Shown here: one piece after another, positions 56,046 through 64,000 of the stretch
Position numbering within the stretch: position 1 is the stretch's first letter
Layout of the letters: each line of letters starts with the position of its first letter
From: Pegoplata infirma
Taxonomy: Eukaryota > Arthropoda > Insecta > Diptera > Anthomyiidae
NCBI GenBank assembly: GCA_963921195.1
Contig: OY992536.1
Location: 240,472,023 to 240,536,022 of the forward strand
Length of the DNA: 64,000 bases
Direction: 5' to 3'
Position numbers and translations under genes: made by a program
The notes under the pieces: model-generated
The model's input: only the letters and a program-made list of their open reading frames with translations
Database searches by the model: none
What the model was told of the DNA's origin: nothing

Positions 56046-58499
56046 CAGACAAGGCTTAGCAACAAAGTGTTTTCGTGAGCACATTAATATAAGCAATATC
56101 CAAGAAAGTCGTAATTAACAAGAAAAAATGCAAAAAAGTTTTGTTATTGTAAATTACATCCAAACTATTTTATGGAAATGCACGTAAGTGAAGATGTGTT
56201 AACTTTATTTTTATTTGTCTCCTTTTTTTCTCATACAGAAATAATGTAATCAAACTAAAGATGAAATATTGCACCAAAATATACCCAGTAAAATTTTGAA
56301 TTCCAAAGAATCGGTTATGTGTTGCGAAACGAATATTTACCACTTTAACTGAACATGTCAACTTGTTGACGCTTTCAAACGAATAATTAATTTATGCTCA
56401 AACTCCGATAAAATCGCAAAGGCGCATTTTTACAAGACCGCATTTAAAAAACACGGATAAAAAAGTCATTAAATTCTAATCCGGACCATTAAACTGCATT
56501 GAAATTTCAGCATAAATGTATCATTAAAAACTAAAACTTGAGGACGCAGTTATACTGGATATATTCTATATGAATTCTACGATAATGTTGTTCCTAATAT
56601 TTGACACAACTTAATAAAACCGAATTTCGCTAACTCCAATACTCCAATTAATAGACCTTTAAAAAATCTTTCGATCTGTATAAAATGTTCATATAGCTCC
56701 TTTGAAACAGATATAAAAAATCGAAATAATACCGTTTTCCCCCTCCCATTTCCCCTCTTTAACCGCCGAGATGGCACCTAAAAAACAGGTTAATCTTAGA
56801 TTTCGACCTTCTATAACATACGTTAATTGCTGAACAATCGGAGTGCAAGTGATTTTATCCTCCATGCTAGTGTAGAAGTGTAATCTGAATGCCATTTTTT
56901 AGTTAAAGGACTATATCTCGAAAGTTTATGAATGGTCGCAGATGGTCGGAAAATTCTAGTTAGGGGACATATTAAGGAACATATTGGCATTAAAGGCTTT
57001 CCAAAATCGTTTGGAGCTTTTTGGATATCGATGTTGAAAAATGGCGTTTTTAAAAAAAATCGTTATTTTTTGGGGGAAACTTAAATTTTATACCTTCTTA
57101 AGATAATTATTGAAATGTTTTAGATTTTTATATGTTAATAAGTACTTCTTTAGTGATCTCTAAATGATTTTCAGTCAAAAATTCTTTAATTTACAAAGTT
57201 TTTTTAATATATTTAAAAAAAAAAAATTGTCACAAAAATTCGAAATTTTTAATTTGACCTCTTGCCAAAGAAAATCAGTTAGCCACAATATTAAAATATT
57301 TTATTTACATAATATTGAACATTTCATGATTTTGAATACATCAACAGAATTTGGATGCAGCGAAATGGACTTTTGGCCAAAAAACGGAGATCCTGGCCCA
57401 CTGTGCAGTGGTTCAAAAGTTATGAGCAAAAGGCTGAATTTCGGCAAGGGTTTTTCATGAATTTATGAGATAAAAAAAAAAAAACTTTCGAAACACAATT
57501 CTGATGTTATTAAAGCTTGGCCCTGGCCGGTTTCGTATTGAAATTTAGCCAAATCGGTCCAGTGCACTATGGTCCCAAATGCATTTTTTTTGGCATAAAT
57601 TCAAAAAATGAAGCAAGGTCACTTGAATTAATTCTGGGATGATTTTTATCTCTTAGCGCAATCAAAAATCGATTGTCAAAAAAAAAAAAAAATTTGGAAA
57701 AATTTTTTTTTTAAAAAATTTTTTTTTTTAATTTTTTTTTTTTGGGAATTTTTTTTTTTTTTTTTTTAAAAAATATATTTTTTTTAATTAATTAGCTTTA
57801 CGAAAGGCAAAACAATTATAAAATAAAATAATTTGAAACCGTGTCACGCAAAAAACAGCAAATTTGGCCGAAATTTGTGCTAAACTAGAATGGAAATTGT
57901 GGGAGTTTGCCAAAAAATGCTGGCAAGATGTAAATTTTAATATTAAATATACAATATTGAAAACACTTTCACGTTTAAAGACTCATGCAAGTTCGTGCCC
58001 AAACACAACTTTTTGTCCACGAAAGATATAGGCTATTTTGGCTCCAAAATCCTCATAATCAAAACATCCAAGGATAACGCCAAGGATGCATTAACTGTAA
58101 AATAGGAATTTTAAATAAGAACTAGTATCCTTAGGTTTCAATTACTCCCTTTAGCCTCTTTATAATTTTAGTTTTTCCCATTTGCCGTTTGTATAAGTGT
58201 AATATTGATTTCACTCCGGTTTTATTTTACGTCTTAAAACTTTCAACTTTGAAAGCCTAGCAAACTGAAAGTACTGGCACCAAATTTTTTTCATTATACT
58301 TTCTTGATAGCTTATAGTGTTGACATTAAGGAAATGTATAAGCTTTTGAAAATTTGTTAATTTTTATTTTTTTAATTTCTGCCAAAAAAAATGGATTTGG
58401 AACCATAGTGCAGTGGTTCAAAAGTTATTAGCAAATCCGTATATTTCAGATTGGTTTCACCTTAAATTCACATTGTGAAAACCCGCTAAACATGTTTTA
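56046..58499. other. Mostly unassigned; parts resemble mini-me interior
   Basis: GGCCCACTGTGCAGTGGTTC (57395), GGCCGGTTTCGTATTGAAAT and AATCGGTCCAGTGCACTATG (57525-57570) and ATAGTGCAGTGGTTCAAAAG (58407) resemble blocks of 51990-52100. The rest shows T-runs and no convincing ORF. Confidence 0.45.
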
Positions 58500-58630
58500 A
58501 AAACATTGGTAAATCACAAAAATATTTTACAACGTATTTTAGTCACTCAAAAATATTTTTACACTAAAAAAAAAACCAAAATACACTCGAAAAAAAATTT
58601 ACACTCAAAAAAAAATTTTGTAAATTATTT
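58500..58630 (+). repeat. ACACTCAAAAA repeat
   Basis: AAAATATTTTACAACG, TAGTCACTCAAAAATAT and several ACACT(C/A)(G/A)AAAAAA units. Matches 10845-10940 within the CACTG element. Confidence 0.6.
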
Positions 58631-58734
58631 TTTTTTTTTTCAAAAATTACTAAAAAAAAGTTGTTTTACACATAATAAAATATTTCTAATCAAAAATTAT
58701 ATTTTTTCACCTTAGAAAGCTTACTATCACTTAA

Positions 58735-58803
58735 AAAGGGCATTGTGGAAGGTATTCATAGATTCGGCCATTTCGAATTTAACATTTCTACTTGTTGGAT
58801 TTT
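58735..58803 (+). mobile_element. mini-me 3' end, relic 1
   Basis: TGGAAGGTATTCATAGATTC, hairpin remnant ATTCGGCCATTTCGAAT and CATTTCTACTTGTTGG. Confidence 0.65.
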
Positions 58804-58805
58804 GT

Positions 58806-58863
58806 TTTGTGTTGGATGATATAAAAAATTCGGCACAGCTGAATTGAACACTCTCACTTGTTT
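58806..58863 (+). mobile_element. mini-me 3' end, relic 2
   Basis: TTGGATGATATAAAAAATTC, hairpin ATTCGGCACAGCTGAAT, CACTCTCACTTGTTTT. Two 3' ends in a row suggest tandem insertion or a duplicated terminus. Confidence 0.7.
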
Positions 58864-59926
58864 TAATAATATCGAAGTTTTATATTGTTGCCATTGATAC
58901 ATTAACTTGACATAACCCATTTTCGACATAGATTAAATTTTATTTTTCTTTTTTAGAAAAAGGAACTTTTTTGGGTTATTAGCACTCGCAGATCTCAAAA
59001 ATCTTGTTAACAAAATATTCAATGTGCCGTTATCCCAGAAAAGCCTGTATTTCAAGTTTTGATGCAATTTAAAATTTTGGATTCACGTGTTATTTTATTA
59101 ATTTATTTCAAAATTTTCAAAATAAATAGTATCAAAATAATTATAATTAGTGGAATTTTATAGGTAATTAAATATAAAAAAAATTTGAAATTAATATAAA
59201 AATTAAACTCCGAAAATTAAAAAAATGTAAATTTTAAGTTTTACTTGAAACAATTTCTGTGCTAATGCACAATGCATTTTATGCACATATAAATTGCGGT
59301 GGTCAGAAGGGCATATTTTTTTTAATTGCTGAAAGATGAGACTTAGCATTCGTAACAAAATTTATGTGAAATTCACTTTTTTCATATATAAAAATGTGCT
59401 CTCTACTGTTAGAAAAGTCGAACAGAAGATCGAAATGGGTTAACTACCACAATTTTTTTTTTCAGTGTTAATTAAATATTTTTCCAAACGCACAAATGTG
59501 TGAAAGTGTAAAAATGATTTATACAACAAAAATCTTGTAGGTATAACCCCTCTAAAAAAATTTTAAGTGTGTGAGCATACATAGAGCAATAAATGCAAAA
59601 AAAAAAAATAAAAATAAAAATGAAATTCAAAACCCTCATTTAAATTTACATTTAGTAGAGATGCCTTAAAGTATGAAAATAAAATCACCATAAACTTATA
59701 CACACATACATACATTTTGATGTGTTTTTTCTACTCTGGCATGCCCAGCTACTACCCTACCACTTTCATGTTAAGTTTTGAAAATTAAGGTTGAAAAACC
59801 AAAAAATAAAAATAAAAATTATTATATATGAAGAAAATATGTATCAACAAAATTATTAAAGGTAAACCCGACCACCGACATCATATTCATGCTCAAATTC
59901 AAATATTCATACATTCAAAAGCATAC
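58864..59926. other. Unassigned, possibly low-copy sequence
   Basis: No match to families in the window; no convincing ORF or RNA. Confidence 0.35.
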
Positions 59927-59934
59927 ATATACAA

Positions 59935-62207
59935 TAAGGGTGTTCTTAACAGTAAGGGAAAATTTTAAAATGTTTTAATTGCTTGGCACTGTGCAAATTA
60001 TTGTTCCTTTATACTAAAAACTTAAAAAAATAAAATTTGGAGTTAATCCGATAACTTTAAGTGGACGCGGAAACGACCTGAAGTTTGAAAAACGAATTAC
60101 AAGGGGAAAAAATGACTTTTTACTCATTTTCTCAATTTTTTTGACATTTTAAGTTAACTTTGAATTCAAATGGTTACAGAATTGTGATGTGGAGTACATT
60201 ACCTTTGTAATAAGGCAATAAAAACTAAAATCGGTTAAAAATCAGCCAAGTTATTACAACTGCCCCAGGCAACTAGCGTGTGGCAGACCACTTGATCAAA
60301 GATTTCGAGTTCCATTTTTGAAATTGATTGAAATTATCTACTATAGCAACATTTTTTTATTCTTTAAGTTCCAATGTACTAAGGTGATAAGCATTTTTCA
60401 TATTGTGTTATGCTAACTTGTTTTAAATAAATGTTAAAAAGGTCCAAATTTTTCAGCCCTGTTTTCAAATCTCCAATTTTAAATTTTAATTTTTTTAGGC
60501 ACATAAAATTTTAAAAATCGACCATTGGACCATAGGATTTTGTTAAGCACATATAAGGGAATAAAAATTACAAAAATTGTAGACATTCCTTTTTTCATTC
60601 GTCTAGTTTAGCGATTTTATTTCGGCGGATTTCGAGATAATAGTGATTTTGGTAACTTTTTTAGCTTTTAGTTAATTTTTTAATTTTTTTAGGCAAATAA
60701 AATTTAAAAAATTGACCATTGGACTATAGGATTTTGTTAAGCACATATAAGGGAATAAAAACTACAAAAATTGTATACATTCCTTTTTTCATTCGGCTAT
60801 TTCAGCGATTTTATTTCGGCGGATTTCGAGATAATAGTGATTTTGGTAACTTTTTTAGCTTTTAGTTAATTTTTTTTATTATTTTTTAACAAACCTCATA
60901 TGTTTTCTACCGAATTATTGCAGCATAATATAGAATACTTCGATTCCTTTAATAAGAGCGGAATTGAGACATGAAAAATTGACCCAATTAAAGGTCAAAG
61001 GTCAAATTTTAGAATAATTTAATTTTTAAAGATTAAAATTTTTTTTGAGCGGATATTAATGAAACTCCTTGATGTTGTTTTAATATGATTAAACGTAAAT
61101 GGATTATTATTAAAATTCAGAAAATTAACCCTTAAGTGCTATTGGGGTCTATAGTTTTTTTTATATAATGGAGAAAATATAAGTATATTATTTCATAGGG
61201 TCATATAGACCCCAACAGCACTTAAGGGTTAATGTTCTGAATTTTAATAATAAACTGTTAATTTTTAGACATATAAAAATAACATCAATCAGTTTCATTA
61301 ACATCCGCTCGAAAAATCTGTTAATCTTAAAAAATTCAAATTCTTCTAAAATTTGACCTTTGACCTTTAATTGGGTCAATTTTTTATGTCTCAATTTCGC
61401 TCTTATTAAAGGAATTGAAGTATTCTATATTATACTGCAATAATTCGGTAGAAAACATATGAGGTTTGTTAAAAAATAATAAAAAAATTAACTAAAAGCT
61501 AAAAAAGTTACCATAATCACTATTATCTCGAAATCCGCCGAAATAAAATCGCTAAACTAGCCAAATGAAAAAAGGAATGTCTACAATTTTTGTAGTTTTT
61601 ATTCCCTTATATGTGCTTAACAAAACCCTATAGTCCAATGGTCAATTTCTTAAATTTTATTTGCAAAAAAAAATAAAAATTTGAAATTGGAGATTTGAAA
61701 ACAGGGTTGAATAATTAAGACCTTTTTATTATTTATTTAAAACAAGTTAGCATAACACAATATAAAAAATGCTTATCACCTTAGTACATTATGACTTAAA
61801 GAATAAAAAAATGTTGCTATAGTAGATAATTTCAATCAATTTCAAAAATGGAACTCGAAATCTTTGATCAAGTGGTCTGCAACACGCTAGTTGTCTGGGG
61901 CAGTTGTAATAACTTGGCTGATTTTTAACCGATTTTGGTTTTTATTGCCTTATTACAAAGGTAATGTACTCCACATCACAATTCTGTAACCATTTGAATT
62001 CAAAGTTAACTTAAAATGTCGAAAAAATTGAGAAAATGAGTAAAAAGTCGTTTTTTCCCCTTGTAATTCGTTTTTCAAACATCACATCGTTTCCGCGTCC
62101 ACTTAAAGTTATCGTCCACTTAAAGTTATTAAGTTTTTAGTACAAACGAATAAAATTCTGCCCAGTGCAACACAAAAATCCGAAATAAAAAAATAAGAAC
62201 ACCCTTA
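59935..62207. mobile_element. hAT-like long foldback element
   Basis: Ends TAAGGGTGTTCTTA, exactly inverted at the right (TAAGAACACCCTTA). The 8-bp ATATACAA is duplicated (59927-59934, 62208-62215). Arms of about 1.1 kb meet near 61168 with a short loop. GCTATTGGGGTCTATAG and CATATAGACCCCAACAGC flank the loop. The left arm has a duplicated 193-bp segment (60490-60875) present once in the right arm. The core (60078-60450, mirrored 61735-62085) is homologous to that of the group C foldback. No transposase. Confidence 0.9.
60490..60875 (+). repeat. 193-bp tandem duplication in the left arm
   Basis: AGGCACATAAAATTT...GATTTTGGTAACTTTTTTAGC starts at 60497 and again at 60690 (AGGCAAATAAAATTT). The right arm carries the segment only once (about 61490-61680), so the duplication arose after the palindrome formed, or the other arm lost a copy. 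Confidence 0.85.
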
Positions 62208-62215
62208 ATATACAA

Positions 62216-62669
62216 CTCTGGCTGTAGAAAATATGTAAATTTTTGTGTTTGTATTACAATTTTTCAAAAACACACATACACACACATATACATAAATATA
62301 CAAAATAAATGCACATATTACAGATAGAAAAATAACTAAAGTAGACAATTCTTTTTTTGCGGTTTTATGTCGATACAGTATCGACATGTGCACTTTGCCT
62401 GTGTTGTCAATTTATATTTTTCAGATTTCTGATGTTACAACATAAATTATCGTTTCCCACAAATACTTAATATGGACTGAAACCGAAACGCCGAGACGCG
62501 TAAAATTATTTTGGGTCGTAGAACACAGCAGCATTCTCCATTTTGACAGTTCAGCTCAATATTAAGAGATATTCTATTTTTAATTGTGTGTTCTTCAAGC
62601 GATTTTTTATGTTATTTAAGAAAATTGAAAAATTGAAGAAAAAAAAAATTATTTTACTCGTTCAGAGTG
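62216..62669. other. Unassigned sequence
   Basis: Includes a CACACATACACACACATATA stretch (62270-62290) and a less AT-rich patch (62460-62560, AAACCGAAACGCCGAGACGC). No ORF or promoter can be supported. Confidence 0.35.
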
Positions 62670-62677
62670 ATCGACTG

Positions 62678-63056
62678 TAGTGTTGCAAATTGTGGTTACT
62701 TTTGACTACTCAGTACTAATCGATACTTTTTGAACTGAGTACTCGATACTACTCAATACTTTTTTTGAAATTTAAAAATAGAGCCATCTAAATTATAATT
62801 TAATTATTTTTTCTTCTTAATTCTATTTGTGTAGCATAACAAGGCATTCGCTATCAAATTTAGATTATTTTTAACCAATTTTAAAATAATTTTTCTAGAA
62901 AAAAAAATGGCTATATATTATTGGTTAAATTAAAGACTTTAAGTAAAAAATACAACCCTGAAAGTATTGAGTAGTTACTTTTGAGTATTGAGTACTCGAC
63001 AAAATATGCAGATTTGCGTACTTGGTACTCAAATACTCAATACTTTTACAACACTA
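62678..63056. mobile_element. hAT-type MITE (TAGTGTTG)
   Basis: 379 bp. Ends TAGTGTTGCAAA and the inverse of TAGTGTTGTAAA. Flanks ATCGACTG (62670-62677) and ATCGACTA (63057-63064) differ at one base of eight. Subterminal AGTACTCGATACT/TACTCAA words are mirrored. The TAGTGTTG(Y)AAA terminus and 8-bp TSD are typical of hAT. Confidence 0.88.
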
Positions 63057-63099
63057 ATCGACTAAATAAATACTAAATTAAATAATTTTAAAAGATTTA

Positions 63100-64000
63100 T
63101 GAAGGACTAGCTATACCTGGTCCGCGTTGCTGGCCCTGAGAAAAAAAAACGGTTTTATATTGCATCTTAATTTAAATATAGTGTCGGACAAAATTAAAGC
63201 ACTGGTCCGGGCCCAGCTAGTAACCTTCGGTTTCACCCGGTTTCTGTTGAGAAATTTCAACAAAATCTGTTCAGCCGTTTTTGTGTGATTTCGAAACAGA
63301 CAGACATAACGTTAACTATAGTACAAAGGGGCGTGTCATTTAACGCATTTTTATCGAATCGTGATAGTCTGAAGTTCCATGCTGCATCCTGATTAGTACT
63401 ATCTGTGCTGCTAACTTCATTGACATCAGTTTTGCCGTTTTTGTGTGATTGCGAAAGAGGAGGAAATAACTTTTTATTTATGAAAAACGGGAGTGACATT
63501 TTATACCCTTTTGTCTAATCGCGCTCTACATATAACCTATAGTTCCCGTTTGGTTAGTTCTATCAGTAGTAACGGATTCGGCTTATCCGTTTTTGCGTAA
63601 TTTCAAAACAGGCAGTTATAACGTTCAGTATAAAACAAAAGGACGTGGCAATTTACGCCTCTTTGTTCAATCGTGATCAGTATAGTACAAAGGGCGTTGC
63701 AGTTTTGATCCCTTTTTCAAATGACGATCTTATATGTACTTGGTTAGCACTGTATGTAGTGAAAATGTCAAGAGAATCGGTTCAGCTGTTTTTGCGTGAT
63801 TGCGAAACAGGCAGACAACGTCCAGTATAGTACAAAGGGGCGTGGCACTTTTTACCAATTGTAGTATAGTTCCGCACTCTGCTAACACTATCAGTGCTGA
63901 AAATTTAATTAAAATCGAATCCACAGTTTTTGCGTTATTGCGGAGCATGCAGAAATAACATTCAATTCAATAAAAAGGGGCATGGCATTTTACGCCCATT
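63100..64000 (+). repeat. Degenerate tandem repeat, unit about 140-200 bp
   Basis: A header GACTAGCTATACCTGGTCCG at 63106 is followed by five units. Each carries CAGCCGTTTTTGTGTGATTG-like, CGAAACAGACAGACATAACG-like and ACAAAGGGGCGTGGCA-like blocks, beginning near 63270, 63432, 63588, 63788 and 63927. Short ORFs on both strands follow the period and are not genes. The CTAGCT..CC(C/T)GGT header with GAAACAGACAGAC is a common dispersed arthropod repeat style; family not determined. It runs off the window end. Confidence 0.7.

Noticed and set aside
62450..62669. Possible promoter/5' UTR (less AT-rich patch before a hAT MITE)
   Set aside because: No initiator or TATA arrangement, downstream ORF or conserved element could be supported.
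63257..63948. Short ORFs at the window's end (61-80 residues)
   Set aside because: They follow the period of the degenerate tandem repeat and occur on both strands.

Overview
This window reads as repeat-dominated, strongly AT-rich nuclear DNA of a fly (Diptera; probably a higher fly). I see no intact protein-coding gene, tRNA, rRNA, CRISPR array or prokaryotic signal. The organism guess rests mainly on many mini-me/DINE-1 (Helentron-type) elements. These are recognised by a palindromic 5' end, a (GTCY)n proto-microsatellite, and a 3' hairpin ATTCGGCACAGCCGAAT followed by ACTTGTT. The only recognisable coding sequence is a decayed LINE reverse-transcriptase fragment (11882-12790, minus strand). 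A short protein-like open stretch at 6861-7070 (minus) may be an exon or pseudogene remnant.

Most of the DNA is mobile elements inserted into one another, and many boundaries can be set by terminal inverted repeats (TIRs) plus target-site duplications (TSDs). Six groups stand out. (1) Long-arm foldback elements with TIR TGRGGCATTCCA and TA target sites: group A (160-1242, 24967-25735, 37347-38430, 48091-49103), group B (8576-15415, 29373-33373), group C (31051-33026) and relics. (2) A group with TIR CACTG(Y)..ACA and TSD TTA (9042-11881, 25961-28777, 54611-55826). (3) MITEs with TIR CCCAGCAAAA and 2-bp TSD (1767, 5594, 19485, 22799, 23561), often next to tandem duplications. (4) hAT-type elements with 8-bp TSDs (16743-17291, 19805-22259, 49213-51827, 62678-63056) and a hAT-like 2.3-kb foldback (59935-62207). 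(5) Single PIF/Harbinger-like (9555-9843), Transib-like (13173-14898) and TTAA-flanked (13849-14563) elements. (6) mini-me elements.

Layout: 0-8.5 kb holds foldback A, MITEs and one full mini-me. 8.6-15.4 kb is a large foldback B containing a LINE, a CACTG element, a PIF-like MITE, a Transib-like element and a TTAA element. 16.4-24.2 kb holds hATs, A-rich minisatellite and a tandemly duplicated CCCAGC MITE locus. 25-35.4 kb holds foldbacks A, B and C, a CACTG element and mini-mes. 35.4-46.3 kb holds microsatellite, mini-mes and two inverted 21-bp tandem arrays. 48-58.9 kb holds foldback A, a hAT carrying a very homogeneous 35-bp satellite, a TGGCGG-type tandem array split by a CACTG element, and mini-me ends. 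59.9-64 kb holds the large hAT-like palindrome, a small hAT MITE and a degenerate tandem repeat.

The most unusual observations are as follows. The same 35-bp satellite monomer occurs inside two hAT-type elements with different ends. A homologous ~350-400-bp palindromic core is carried by two elements with different TIRs and TSD lengths. A TTA-targeting CACTG family has very long inverted arms. MITEs sit at the junctions of tandem duplications. Several near-perfect kilobase-scale hairpins could yield long double-stranded RNA. All family assignments are by eye from termini and TSDs; no database search was possible.
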